A stretch of DNA of 34,347 nucleotides from Streptomyces sp. UW30. Its GTDB lineage: Bacteria; Actinomycetota; Actinomycetes; Streptomycetales; Streptomycetaceae. Every line of letters begins with the position of its first letter. Position 1 is the stretch's first letter. Below the pieces are notes generated by a model. The model was not told where the DNA came from. It searched no databases and was given only the letters and a program-made list of their open reading frames with translations. The stretch covers positions 1,674,352 through 1,708,698 of the forward strand of contig NZ_RDBN01000053.1 in the NCBI RefSeq assembly GCF_008042075.1, read 5' to 3'. This document shows positions 25,731 to 33,537 of this stretch, in pieces. Made by a program: the position numbers and the translations under genes.

Positions 25731-25943
25731 TCACCAGTCGCTGCGCGACGAAGAGCTCGACATGAACTTCCGCACGACGTAAACCAGTCCACCGACCAGC
25801 GCCACGAAGACCAGCACCTTGAAGAGCAGTCCGATCACGAATCCGACGACGCTGGCTATCAGCCCGCCGAATACGACCAAGGCGATGACCGGCACCGCGA
25901 TCCACTTCACCCACCACGGCAGTCCCGCGAAGATCTCACGCAT
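25731..25943 (-). CDS. Small membrane protein (DUF5326-type)
   Basis: A 70-residue protein conserved in Streptomyces by my recollection. It has two closely spaced hydrophobic stretches (VKWIAVPVIALVVFGGLIAS and VVGFVIGLLFKVLVFVALVG, continuing to VYVV) and a short Ser-rich basic tail ending SSSSSRSDW. The N-terminus MREIFAGLPWWVKW is highly characteristic. Function unknown. ATG 25943 is preceded by a GAGG at short spacing. It stands alone upstream of ssgR on the same strand. Confidence 0.75.
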   Translation of the reverse strand: MREIFAGLPWWVKWIAVPVIALVVFGGLIASVVGFVIGLLFKVLVFVALVGGLVYVVRKFMSSSSSRSDW

Positions 25944-26115
25944 CGCCCTCGTCCTTACCTCTCTGCCCGTCCTGTGCCGGGTCCCGATTGCTCGAATCTG
26001 CTGATGAATCTTCTGATTCCCTGCACTCGATGCTAGGACCGACAGGTGCCCGGCGGGGGCCTCGCAGCCCTTGTCCTCCCCTGATCGATCCCCTAGGGAA
26101 CCCTGAGGCCAAAGG

Positions 26116-26433
26116 TCAGCTCTCGGGCGGAGAGAACATCACGAGCACCCGCAGGTCCTCGCTGATGTGGTGGAACTTGTGGGCGACGCCGGCCGGCACG
26201 TACACCACGCTGCCGCGCGCCACGTGTGTGGTCTCCATGCCGACGGTGATCTGGGCGCGGCCGCTCACAACGAAGTAGACCTCGTCCTGGTTGTGCGGCT
26301 TCTGTGGATCGTGCTCGCCCGCGTTGAGCGCGTACAGCCCGACCGACATGTTCCGCTCCCGCAGAAACTGCAGGTAGGCGCCCTCGTTGGCGGCGCGCTC
26401 CGCCTCCAGTTCGTCCAGCCGGAATGCCTTCAT
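26116..26433 (-). CDS. Cupin-domain protein
   Basis: A 105-residue single-domain cupin. Motif 1 is PHNQDEVYFVVSGRAQITVG and motif 2 is GSVVYVPAGVAHKFHHI, with His and Glu residues in the positions that usually bind a metal (H47, E51, H86). Such small cupins may be dioxygenase-, isomerase- or sugar-binding-like; no partner gene defines the substrate. It is divergent from the next gene with 60 bases between starts, so both promoters lie in that gap. Confidence 0.85.
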   Translation of the reverse strand: MKAFRLDELEAERAANEGAYLQFLRERNMSVGLYALNAGEHDPQKPHNQDEVYFVVSGRAQITVGMETTHVARGSVVYVPAGVAHKFHHISEDLRVLVMFSPPES

Positions 26434-26493
26434 CGCCGTCGTTCGCCCTCATCCCAGTGCTCATGGTCGATCCCGTCTGCCACGATCAGACAC

Positions 26494-26871
26494 ATGAAGA
26501 ATTTCGTAGTCAAGACGATCGCCAACGCGGGCGCCCTGGCGGTCGCCGTCTGGCTGCTCGACAAGATCACCCTCACCGGTGACAGCACGGGCAAGAAGAT
26601 CGGCACCCTGCTCATAGTCGCGCTGATCTTCGGCTTGGTGAACTTCCTGGTCAAGCCGATAGTCAAGCTCTTCAGCCTGCCTCTGCTCATCCTGACGCTC
26701 GGCCTGTTCACGCTGATCGTCAACGCGCTGATGCTGCTGCTGACCTCGTGGCTCGCCGACAAGTTCGATCTGAGCTTCCATGTCGACGGCTTCTGGACAG
26801 CCGTACTCGGCGGCCTGATCATCTCCATCGTCTCCTGGGCGCTCAACCTCGCCCTGCCCGACGGGGACTGA
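26494..26871 (+). CDS. Four-TM 'phage holin family' membrane protein
   Basis: A 125-residue membrane protein with four hydrophobic helices: ANAGALAVAVWLLDKI, IGTLLIVALIFGLVNFLV, KLFSLPLLILTLGLFTLIVNALMLLL and AVLGGLIISIVSWALNLAL. The KPIVKLFSLPLLILTLGLF block is the signature of the chromosomal PF04020-type family that databases call holin superfamily IV. No endolysin or other phage gene adjoins, so a phage role is unlikely; the cellular role is unknown. It ends seven bases before ptpA, suggesting cotranscription. Confidence 0.85.
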   Translation: MKNFVVKTIANAGALAVAVWLLDKITLTGDSTGKKIGTLLIVALIFGLVNFLVKPIVKLFSLPLLILTLGLFTLIVNALMLLLTSWLADKFDLSFHVDGFWTAVLGGLIISIVSWALNLALPDGD

Positions 26872-26878
26872 GCATCCG

Positions 26879-27421
26879 ATGACCTACCGCGTCTGCTTCG
26901 TCTGCACCGGCAACATCTGCCGCTCGCCGATGGCCGAGTCCGTCTTCCGCGCCCGCGTGGAGGATGCCGGCCTCGGCGGCCTGGTCGAGGTCGACAGTGC
27001 CGGCACCGGAGGCTGGCACGAGGGCGACCCGGCCGACCCGCGCACCGTCTCCGTCCTCGAGGAGCACGGGTACGACAGCGCCCACGCGGCTCGGCAGTTC
27101 CAGTCGTCCTGGTTCGCCCGCCTCGATCTCGTCATCGCCCTCGACTCCGGCCATCTCAAGGCCCTGCGCCGCCTCGCTCCCACGCCGGAGGACGCGGCGA
27201 AGGTGCGGCTGCTGCGCTCGTACGCCCGTCCGTCGCCCGACCACGACCCCTCAACGAGTGCTTCACACACCTCATCTGAAGGCGCAGGCGACGACCTCGA
27301 CGTGCCGGACCCGTACTACGGCGGCAGGGACGGGTTCGAGGAGTGCCTCGACATGGTGGAGGCGGCGAGCAAGGGGCTGCTCGCCGCGGTCCGTGCACAA
27401 GTGGAGGGACAGCCGGCATGA
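26879..27421 (+). CDS. ptpA: Low-molecular-weight protein tyrosine phosphatase
   Basis: A 180-residue LMW-PTP. The P-loop VCTGNICRS gives nucleophile Cys9 and Arg15, and the general acid is Asp144 in DPYYGG. S. coelicolor PtpA has been purified and influences secondary metabolism. Compared with the roughly 164-residue published enzyme, this one carries a Ser/Asp/Thr-rich insert around residues 118-140 (PSPDHDPSTSASHTSSEGAG) just before the acid loop. The stop overlaps the next start (ATGA), so the phosphatase and the PLP enzyme are translationally coupled. Confidence 0.94.
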   Translation: MTYRVCFVCTGNICRSPMAESVFRARVEDAGLGGLVEVDSAGTGGWHEGDPADPRTVSVLEEHGYDSAHAARQFQSSWFARLDLVIALDSGHLKALRRLAPTPEDAAKVRLLRSYARPSPDHDPSTSASHTSSEGAGDDLDVPDPYYGGRDGFEECLDMVEAASKGLLAAVRAQVEGQPA

Positions 27422-28572
27422 GCGATCCGGACCCCCAGGGGCGGCATTCCGGCGACGGTGACGGCACGCGCGCGGTGCGGGCCGGACTGCCCGAGCCGGT
27501 CAAGTACGAGCCGACCCTGCCGGGTCCGGTGTTCGCCGCCCATTACCACCTGCCGGGCGAGCCCACGGGTCCGTACACCTACGGCCGTGACGAGAACCCC
27601 ACCTGGACCCGTCTGGAGCGTGCCATCGGTGAGCTGGAGGCGCCGGGGGAGGACGGCGTGGAGACGCTTGTCTTCGCCTCGGGCATGGCCGCCATCTCGT
27701 CGGTGCTCTTCTCCCAACTGCGGGCCGGCGACGCGGTCGTCCTGCCCGACGACGGCTATCAAGCCCTGCCCCTGGTGCGCGCGCAGCTGGAGGCGTACGG
27801 CATCGAAGTGCGCACGGCGCCGACCGGCGGGGACGCCCAGCTCGGCGTCCTGGACGGCGCGAAGCTGCTGTGGATCGAAACTCCGTCGAACCCGGGCCTC
27901 GACGTGTGCGACATCCGCCGGCTCGTCTCGGCGGCACACGCGCGTGGCGCTCTCGTCGCCGTCGACAACACGCTCGCGACACCGCTCGGGCAGCGCCCGC
28001 TCGAACTCGGCGCCGACTTCTCGGTGGCCAGCGGCACCAAGCAGCTGACGGGGCATGGCGACCTGTTGCTGGGATACGTCACGGGCAGCGACGCCGAGGC
28101 CATGTCCGCGGTGCGCCGCTGGCGCAAGATCGTCGGGGCGATTCCGGGGCCCATGGAGGCCTGGCTCGCGCATCGTTCCCTCGCCACGCTCCAGTTGCGT
28201 GTGGAGCGGCAGAACGCCACTGCCCTGGCGGTTGCCGAGGCGCTGCAGGACTGGCCGGAGGAGCTCGGGGTGCGCTACCCGGGACTGCCCCGCGACCCCT
28301 CGTACAAGATCGCCTCGCAGCAGATGCGGCGCTATGGGTGCGTCGTGTCCTTCACGCTGCCCACGCGCGCGCGTGCCGAGCGTTTCCTGGGCGCCCTGCG
28401 GCTCGTCGACGACGCGACCAGCTTCGGCGGGGTGCGCTCCACGGCCGAGCGGCGCGGGCGCTGGGGCGGTGACGCCGTACCGGAGGGCTTCATTCGCATG
28501 TCGGTCGGTGCCGAGGATCCTGAGGACCTGGTGGCCGATGTGCTGGGCGCGCTGGACGAATCGGCTCGGTGA
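27418..28572 (+). CDS. Cystathionine gamma-lyase (Cys/Met metabolism PLP enzyme)
   Basis: A 384-residue fold-type I PLP enzyme. Landmarks are YTYGRDENPTWTRLE (Tyr55/Arg57 of the partner subunit's active site), FASGMAAI (phosphate binding), ETPSNPGLDV, VAVDNTLATPLGQRPLELGAD and the PLP Lys208 in SGTKQLTGHGD. The family also includes cystathionine gamma-synthase, beta-lyase and methionine gamma-lyase; gamma-lyase is the usual actinobacterial assignment of this shorter, divergent type and would complete transsulphuration to cysteine. GGAGGG lies within the end of ptpA. A strong terminator follows. Confidence 0.88.
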   Translation: MSDPDPQGRHSGDGDGTRAVRAGLPEPVKYEPTLPGPVFAAHYHLPGEPTGPYTYGRDENPTWTRLERAIGELEAPGEDGVETLVFASGMAAISSVLFSQLRAGDAVVLPDDGYQALPLVRAQLEAYGIEVRTAPTGGDAQLGVLDGAKLLWIETPSNPGLDVCDIRRLVSAAHARGALVAVDNTLATPLGQRPLELGADFSVASGTKQLTGHGDLLLGYVTGSDAEAMSAVRRWRKIVGAIPGPMEAWLAHRSLATLQLRVERQNATALAVAEALQDWPEELGVRYPGLPRDPSYKIASQQMRRYGCVVSFTLPTRARAERFLGALRLVDDATSFGGVRSTAERRGRWGGDAVPEGFIRMSVGAEDPEDLVADVLGALDESAR

Positions 28573-28614
28573 CGGCTCCGGCCCTGCATCCGTCGGTGTC
28601 CTGATACGTAGGTC

Positions 28615-28653
28615 GGGCGGTCCGAGCCTCCCCCCTCGTGGCTCGGACCGCCC
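28615..28653 (+). terminator. Strong terminator after the cystathionine gamma-lyase gene
   Basis: GGGCGGTCCGAGCC (28615-28628) and GGCTCGGACCGCCC (28640-28653) are perfect 14-base arms with an 11-base loop, 43 bases after the stop. Confidence 0.9.
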
Positions 28654-28745
28654 TCGGTTCCGCGCGCGAAGAACCGCGCGACCAAGGCTAGTTGACTCTC
28701 TGTCAGTGTCCAATCACAGTAGCGACAGCGACCTATCGACTTATT

Positions 28746-28751
28746 TATAGT
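28746..28751 (+). promoter_or_regulatory. -10 box of the LysR promoter in an AT-rich patch
   Basis: TATAGT lies 51 bases before the LysR ATG inside the most AT-rich stretch of the window (28731-28755). It overlaps CTAT-N10-ATAG (28733-28750), which fits the loose inverted-repeat form of LysR sites and suggests autoregulation. A TTGACT at 28692-28697 may serve a second promoter. Confidence 0.5.
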
Positions 28752-28802
28752 TAGGCCCTGCCCTGGGGTTGGGGAGAAGGGCGGGGAAGGGGAGGGTGTG
28801 GC

Positions 28803-29708
28803 ATGGATCTGGCCTTGTTGCGCACTTTTGTGACCGTGCACCGGGCCGGCTCCTTCACCCGCGCCGCCGCGCTGCTCGGACTGTCGCAGCCGGCCGTGAC
28901 CTCGCAGATCCGCACCCTGGAACGGCAGTTGGGCCGCCCCCTGTTTCTGCGGCAGGCCCGCGGAGTGACCCCGACGACCATCGGCGACGAACTCGCCCAC
29001 AAGGCCGCGCCGCATCTCGACGCCCTGGTGGAGATCGCCGAGACGGGTCTCGACGACGAGTCCTCCCTACGGACCCTGCACCTGGCCGGCCCTCCTGAGT
29101 TCATCGCCGAGCGGGCGTTGCCCGCGCTCACCGAACTGACCGGCGAGGACGGCCTGGGCTTCGCACTGCGTGCGTCCTTCGGCAACGCCGAGGAAAGCCT
29201 GGAAGGGCTGTCCGCCGGGCATCACGATCTGGCCATCTGTACGGCCCGTCCGCGCGGCGCTCTGCTCACGGCGACTCCGCTCTGCGACGAGGAGCACGTC
29301 CTCGTCGCCGCCCCCCACTGGGTCGACCGGATCGGCGCGGGGCAGCTGCATCACAAGGGAGCGCACGCTCTGGAGGACGTCCCGGTGGTGGAGGTGCACG
29401 AGTCCCTCCCGTTCGTCTCCCGCTACTGGGCCTCGGTCTACGACTCCCGTCCTGCTGCCCCGGGCATGGTGATCGTCCCTGACCTGCGCGCGGTCCTCGC
29501 CTGTGCGGTCGCGGGAGCGGGGTTGGCGGTGCTGCCCCGCTATCTGTGCGCGGCCGCCCTGGAGTGCGGCGAGGTCGTCGCCCTGCACGATCCGCCGGTG
29601 CCGCCGCTGCGGACGTATTTCCTGGTGGTCCGGACCGGCACGCTGGCGATGCCGCATATAGCGCGGGCCCACGAGTGGCTGCTGCGGGCGGCTTCGAACT
29701 GGGCCTGA
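28803..29708 (+). CDS. LysR-family transcriptional regulator
   Basis: A 301-residue regulator. The first 60 residues are the LysR winged helix: LALLRTFVTVHRAGSFTRAA, then LGLSQPAVTSQIRTLERQLG and GRPLFLRQARGVTPTTIGD. The C-terminal part is the two-lobed effector domain with LHLAGPPEFIAERALPAL at its start and AVAGAGLAVLPRYL near its end. The ligand is unknown. GGAGGG lies eight bases before the ATG. No divergent target gene is present, since the upstream neighbour reads towards it and ends in a terminator. Confidence 0.92.
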   Translation: MDLALLRTFVTVHRAGSFTRAAALLGLSQPAVTSQIRTLERQLGRPLFLRQARGVTPTTIGDELAHKAAPHLDALVEIAETGLDDESSLRTLHLAGPPEFIAERALPALTELTGEDGLGFALRASFGNAEESLEGLSAGHHDLAICTARPRGALLTATPLCDEEHVLVAAPHWVDRIGAGQLHHKGAHALEDVPVVEVHESLPFVSRYWASVYDSRPAAPGMVIVPDLRAVLACAVAGAGLAVLPRYLCAAALECGEVVALHDPPVPPLRTYFLVVRTGTLAMPHIARAHEWLLRAASNWA

Positions 29709-29807
29709 CCAGCGGCTTCCGGCAGACCTGAGCAGCGACTCCCCACCGAGCTGAGCAGGGCTTTCCGGGACATCACGCGGTGAGCTCAACCGGTGACGTT
29801 TCGCGAT

Positions 29808-29821
29808 GTTTCACGTGGAAC
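29808..29821. promoter_or_regulatory. parS-like site (one mismatch)
   Basis: GTTTCACGTGGAAC, one base from the parS consensus, 22 bases before the NUDIX start codon. Confidence 0.6.
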
Positions 29822-29842
29822 CAGCCGGGCCACATTTCTCCC

Positions 29843-30325
29843 ATGACCGTCCGACCCGTGGTCAAGCGCACCGCACGTGCCGTTCTGCTGGACGGCGACG
29901 ATCTGATCCTGATCAAGCGCACGAAGCCCGGCATGGATCCGTACTGGCTCACGCCCGGTGGCGGCGTCGAGCCGACGGACTCGACCGTCGTCGACGCCCT
30001 GCACCGCGAGGTCTACGAGGAGCTCGGCGCCAAGATCACCGATGTGGTGCCTTGTTTCGTCGACACCGTGGAGCACATCGGCGAGGACGGCGGAGCGACC
30101 GGTGTGAAGGTGCAGCACTTCTTCGTCTGCCGCCTGGGGTCCATGGACACGTCCTTGCGGCATGGCCCCGAGGTGGACGAGCCCATTGGCGAGTACGAGA
30201 TCGTGCGGGTGCCGTTCACGCGGGTCGGGATCGCGTCCGTCCATCTCGTGCCGCTGTCGCTGCGGCACTATCTCGACGGCAACATCGAGGGCGTGCGGGC
30301 GATGCACGCGCCCGACCTGGGCTGA
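29843..30325 (+). CDS. NUDIX hydrolase
   Basis: A 160-residue NUDIX protein. The box is GGGVEPTDSTVVDALHREVY followed by EELGAK (residues 39-64); the catalytic REVYEELG is intact, while the first acidic position is an Asp and the spacing to Arg is one residue longer than in the consensus GX5EX7RE. NUDIX enzymes hydrolyse nucleoside diphosphate derivatives; the substrate is not predictable. ATG 29843 begins the family similarity, the frame upstream holding a parS-like site. The stop is 14 bases from the stop of the convergent flavohemoprotein gene. Confidence 0.88.
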   Translation: MTVRPVVKRTARAVLLDGDDLILIKRTKPGMDPYWLTPGGGVEPTDSTVVDALHREVYEELGAKITDVVPCFVDTVEHIGEDGGATGVKVQHFFVCRLGSMDTSLRHGPEVDEPIGEYEIVRVPFTRVGIASVHLVPLSLRHYLDGNIEGVRAMHAPDLG

Positions 30326-30339
30326 CAGTCGACGGTGGG

Positions 30340-31452
30340 TCAGTTCGCGGCGACGAGCTCCTCCACCGAGTCATGGCGTATGCGCTCGACGGGGATGCCG
30401 ATGTCCCTCAGTACGTCCACACCGCTGCGGATCATGCCGGGCGGTCCGGAGACGAAGGCGTCGTACTCGGTCCAGGGCCCGTACTGGCGTATGGCGTCGG
30501 GCAGCTGGAGCAGTCCCTGCCGGTCCACGACCGGGCGGACCTCCAGCCAGGGGTGGGACTGCTTGAGCCGCAGCATCGTGTCGATGTCGTACAGGTCCTG
30601 GTCGGTGCGGGCCCCGTAGAAGACCTCGACCGGTCGCCGCTCGCCGTGCTCGGCGACATCCTCGACCAACGCCTTGATGGGCGCTATGCCGGTGCCTCCG
30701 CCCAGGCAGAGCAGCCCGCTGTCGGTCGTGTGGTCGACGGTCATCGAGCCGCCCGGCGGACCGAGCCGGATGATGTCGCCCGGGCGGGCGCGGTGCACCA
30801 GCGCGTTGGAGACCCAGCCCGCGGGCACGGCCTTCACATGGAACGACAGCAGGCCGTCGGAGCGGGGCGCGGAGGCGAAGGAGTAGTGCCGCCAGATCCT
30901 GGGCCACCAGGGCGTCTCCACGCTCGTGTACTGCCCGGCCAGGAAGGGGTAGGGCTGGTCGGGGCGGACGGTGAGGACCGCGACGTCCGACGTCCTGGGT
31001 TCGTGCGACACGACTTCCGCGTACCACCAGGCGGGGGCGCGCAGTTCGTCGGCCGCGGCGGCGTCGATCATGACCTGCGAGATCGTCGTGTACGCCCGGA
31101 TCCAGGCGGCCTCCATCTCCGGGTGCCAGATGCCGGCCGCGTACTTGCTGAGCGAGCCGATGAGGCACTCGCCGACGGCAGGGTAGTGCTCGGGCCGGGT
31201 GCCGTACTTGCGGTGACCACGGCCCAGGTTCTGCAGGTAGTCCACGAGCACGGGCTTGTTGTCGATGTGCTCGGCCGCGGTGAGCAGGGCCTTGAGCAGC
31301 CGGTCGCGCTGGGTGTCCATCGCGGCCGGGAACAGGGAGCGCAGGTCGGGGTGGCGCACGAAGAGGAGCGCGTAGAAATACGAGGTGACCTTGTCGGCCA
31401 CGGGGCCGACCTCGGCCATCGTCCGGCGGATCGTCGAGCGGGCCGAGGGCAA
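30340..31452 (-). CDS. Flavohemoprotein-like globin/oxidoreductase, N-terminus abutting a rearrangement scar
   Basis: A 370-residue protein. Residues 6-135 are a globin: TyrB10 is Tyr27 in SYFYALLF and the proximal His is His80 in RGHRKYG. A ferredoxin-reductase-like module follows, with FAD motif RHYS (188-191) and NAD(P)H motif GGGTGIAP (251-258). Flavohemoproteins turn NO into nitrate, though the Streptomyces members are diverse. Relative to E. coli Hmp the globin is nearly complete, but related Streptomyces proteins, as I recall, have an N-terminal extension that is absent here. The ATG at 31452 falls in the antisense of an unrelated LuxR-type fragment and has no clear ribosome site; ATG 31419 is an alternative that would shorten helix A. 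Expression is therefore uncertain. Confidence 0.8.
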   Translation of the reverse strand: MPSARSTIRRTMAEVGPVADKVTSYFYALLFVRHPDLRSLFPAAMDTQRDRLLKALLTAAEHIDNKPVLVDYLQNLGRGHRKYGTRPEHYPAVGECLIGSLSKYAAGIWHPEMEAAWIRAYTTISQVMIDAAAADELRAPAWWYAEVVSHEPRTSDVAVLTVRPDQPYPFLAGQYTSVETPWWPRIWRHYSFASAPRSDGLLSFHVKAVPAGWVSNALVHRARPGDIIRLGPPGGSMTVDHTTDSGLLCLGGGTGIAPIKALVEDVAEHGERRPVEVFYGARTDQDLYDIDTMLRLKQSHPWLEVRPVVDRQGLLQLPDAIRQYGPWTEYDAFVSGPPGMIRSGVDVLRDIGIPVERIRHDSVEELVAAN

Positions 31453-31564
31453 TGCCTTCTACGCCGAGGAACTCGTCGCGGCCACGGACACGGAGGCCGG
31501 CGGGGTGCCCAGCGGGCTGGCCGACGTCCTCCTGATCCGGTTCGAGCAGCTCTCCGACACCGCC
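31430..31564 (+). pseudogene. Fragment of a LuxR/MalT-type ATPase regulator
   Basis: The + strand reads IVERAEGNAFYAEELVAA and GGVPSGLADVLLIRFEQLSD, a block characteristic of the ATPase domain of large LuxR-family regulators, where RAEGNAFYAEEL precedes LPSGLADVLLVRLERL. Only about 45 residues remain, with no start, no HTH and no upstream continuation: before 31430 the DNA belongs to the flavohemoprotein gene on the other strand. Confidence 0.7.
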
Positions 31565-31632
31565 CCGGCATCTCGGAACTGCCCGGCGACTGGACCCGGC
31601 GCTTCGCTCCGCTGACCGTGGCGGCGGGCTGA
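31564..31632 (+). pseudogene. Short C-terminal fragment of an unidentified gene
   Basis: Directly after the LuxR fragment, in another frame, the sequence reads GISELPGDWTRRFAPLTVAA and stops at 31630-31632, followed by a terminator. It looks like a protein C-terminus of unknown parentage left at the same scar. It could be chance coding. Confidence 0.4.
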
Positions 31633-31664
31633 GGACTCGACCGCCAGCTGCGGTGCCCATGGGA

Positions 31665-31693
31665 AACGCCGGCCCCCATCGGGGACCGGCGTT
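31665..31693. terminator. Bidirectional terminator hairpin
   Basis: AACGCCGGCCCCC pairs with GGGGACCGGCGTT (one mismatch) around a three-base loop, then TCTTC. It probably ended the vanished + strand gene and the GlcG/HbpS gene on the - strand. Confidence 0.75.
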
Positions 31694-31715
31694 CTTCGTC
31701 CGTGGCGTGCAGCCG

Positions 31716-32138
31716 TCAGGCGAGCGCCTCGATCGCGGCCGTCGCGAACCCGTGGTCCTGCTCGGGCGCACCGCCACCGACACCGATCGCGCCGATCAAC
31801 CGACCGTCCCGGTGGACCGGGACACCGCCTGCGATGAACAGCAGCGGACGATCGAGCGCCGTGGGCAGGGTGTGGAAGAGCCCTCCGGGCTGCACGGCGT
31901 CCACGAGGTCGGCGGTGGGGGCGTTGAGCTGGAGTGCCGTGTAGGCCTTGCGGGTGCTGGTCTCCCCGGAGATCAGCACGGCTCGGTCGTCACGCCGGAA
32001 GGCGAGCAGATGGCCTCCGGCGTCCAGGACCGTGACGCTGACGGTCACCCCGGCCTCCTCGGCCGCACGGTGTGCGGCGGCGACGAGGAGGTCGGCGTCC
32101 TGAGTGGTCAGAGGGGCGACTGCGGTGACGGTGCTCAT
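31716..32138 (-). CDS. GlcG/HbpS-family (DUF336) protein
   Basis: A 140-residue member of the GlcG/HbpS family: AGVTVSVTVLDAGGHLLAFRRDDRAVLIS, ARKAYTAL-like STRKAYTALQLN, GGVPVHRDGRLIGAIGVGGG and DHGFATAAIEAL. HbpS of Streptomyces binds haem and works with SenS/SenR, but that protein is exported, whereas this one has no signal peptide, and no sensor pair adjoins. Function is unknown. AAGGAG lies seven bases before the ATG. It follows the MFS gene by 108 bases and probably shares its transcript. Confidence 0.85.
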   Translation of the reverse strand: MSTVTAVAPLTTQDADLLVAAAHRAAEEAGVTVSVTVLDAGGHLLAFRRDDRAVLISGETSTRKAYTALQLNAPTADLVDAVQPGGLFHTLPTALDRPLLFIAGGVPVHRDGRLIGAIGVGGGAPEQDHGFATAAIEALA

Positions 32139-32246
32139 GGGGGGTTCTCCTTGCGGTGTGTGCTGAGGTGAAGCGGTGTAGTGCTGTTCCGGTCGGTCGC
32201 TGAGCCGACTGCGCGAGAGCGGCCCTGACCCCGCACAGGGGACGAC

Positions 32247-33458
32247 TCAGTGGTGTACGGCGGCTCGCTGCTCGGCGGGCACGCTGCTCGCGACAACGCC
32301 GCTGGAGGCGGCTCCGTCGCGGCGCTCCAGTGCGGCCGAGAGGAACGCGAGCAGCAGCGCGGACGCGGCGAGTGCGGCGCCGACCCAGTTGGGGGACGTG
32401 TAGCCGTAGTCGGCCGCGATGACGATGCCGCCGAGCCAGGCGGAGAGGGCGTTGCCGAGGTTGAAGGCGCCGATGTTCACGGCCGAGGCCAGCGTCGGGG
32501 CGCCGTGCGCCTGGTCGAGGACGCGCTTTTGCAACGGGGGAACGGTGGCGAAGCCCAGGGCGCCGATCAACGCGATGGTGACGGCCGCGAGGACCTTGTT
32601 GTGCGCCGTGAACGTGAAGAGCGCGAGTACGACGGCGAGGGCGCCCAGGGACACGTACAGCATGGGCATCAGCGCGCGGTCGGCGTACTTGCCGCCGATC
32701 AGGTTGCCGCCGACCATGCCGAGCCCGAACAGGACCAGCAGCCAGGTGACGGAGCCGTCGGCGAAGCCTGCGACGTTGGTCATCATCGGCGCGATGTAGG
32801 TGATGGCTGCGAAGACGCCGCCGAAGCCGAGGACCGTCATCGCCATGGCGAGCAGGACCTGGGCGTTCTTGAACGCGGCCAGCTCGTGGCGCAGATGTAC
32901 GCCCTGGGCCTTGGGCATGTCGGGGACGAGCTTGGCGACGCCTATCAGACCGACGACGCCGAGGGCGGCGACGATGCCAAAGGTGACGCGCCAGCCGGCG
33001 GACTGTCCGACGAATGTGCCCAGCGGGACGCCGACCACGTTGGCGACGGTCAGACCGGTGAACATCATCGCGATGGCTCCGGCCTTCTTGTCCGGGGCGA
33101 CCAGGTCGGCCGCGACGACCGAGCCGATGCCGAAGAAGGCACCGTGGGCGAGCGAGGCGATCACACGGCCGATCAGCATGATGGCGAAGGCGGGCGCGAC
33201 GGCGGACAGCAGGTTGCCGACGATGAACAGTCCCATCAGCACCATCAGCATCCGCTTGCGGGAGACCTTGGTGCCGAGCACGGTCATCAGCGGAGCGCCG
33301 AGGACCACGCCGAGCGCGTAACCGGTCACCAGCAGCCCGGCGGTGGGGATGGAGACGCCGAAGTCGCCCGCGACCTCGGGCAGCAAGCCCATGATCACGA
33401 ACTCGGTCGTTCCGATTCCGAAGGCCCCGATCGCGAGGGCCAGAAGCGCGAGAGGCAT
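32247..33458 (-). CDS. MFS transporter (DHA1 drug-efflux type)
   Basis: A 403-residue transporter with 12 predicted TM helices. The N-terminus ALAIGAFGIGTTEFVIMGLLPEVA and GYALGVVLGAPLMTVLGTKVSRKRML (motif A between TM2 and TM3) are typical of the AraJ/YdhP-like DHA1 group; GRVIASLAHGAFFGIGSVVAADLV is TM4 with motif B, and GVPLGTFVGQSAGWRVTF is motif C, the antiporter signature. It likely exports a small hydrophobic compound by proton antiport. It is divergent from a MarR regulator whose predicted sites overlap its promoter. Confidence 0.92.
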   Translation of the reverse strand: MPLALLALAIGAFGIGTTEFVIMGLLPEVAGDFGVSIPTAGLLVTGYALGVVLGAPLMTVLGTKVSRKRMLMVLMGLFIVGNLLSAVAPAFAIMLIGRVIASLAHGAFFGIGSVVAADLVAPDKKAGAIAMMFTGLTVANVVGVPLGTFVGQSAGWRVTFGIVAALGVVGLIGVAKLVPDMPKAQGVHLRHELAAFKNAQVLLAMAMTVLGFGGVFAAITYIAPMMTNVAGFADGSVTWLLVLFGLGMVGGNLIGGKYADRALMPMLYVSLGALAVVLALFTFTAHNKVLAAVTIALIGALGFATVPPLQKRVLDQAHGAPTLASAVNIGAFNLGNALSAWLGGIVIAADYGYTSPNWVGAALAASALLLAFLSAALERRDGAASSGVVASSVPAEQRAAVHH

Positions 33459-33507
33459 GGAGGAGTAGCACCTTCCGGAAGATTGCAGGAGCGCTTTACG
33501 TTCGAAG

Positions 33508-33537
33508 ACAATACTTGCAGACGCGGCATACTTGCAA
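33508..33537 (-). promoter_or_regulatory. MFS promoter with overlapping direct repeats (MarR operator candidate)
   Basis: On the - strand TTGCAA (-35, 33532-33537) and TATTGT (-10, 33508-33513) are spaced by 18 bases. On the + strand ATACTTGCA occurs twice (33511-33519 and 33528-33536), period 17, covering the same promoter. This is a natural binding site for the divergent MarR protein. Confidence 0.6.

Noticed and set aside
26309..26320. TGTGGATC in the cupin gene and again near 27870 in the lyase gene, as extra DnaA boxes
   Set aside because: Both are imperfect, isolated and inside coding sequence, unlike the cluster at 3652-3705.
26494..26871. Possible prophage remnant, from the 'holin family' name
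   Set aside because: The protein belongs to a chromosomal four-TM family; no lysin, integrase, structural gene or att-like repeat is near.
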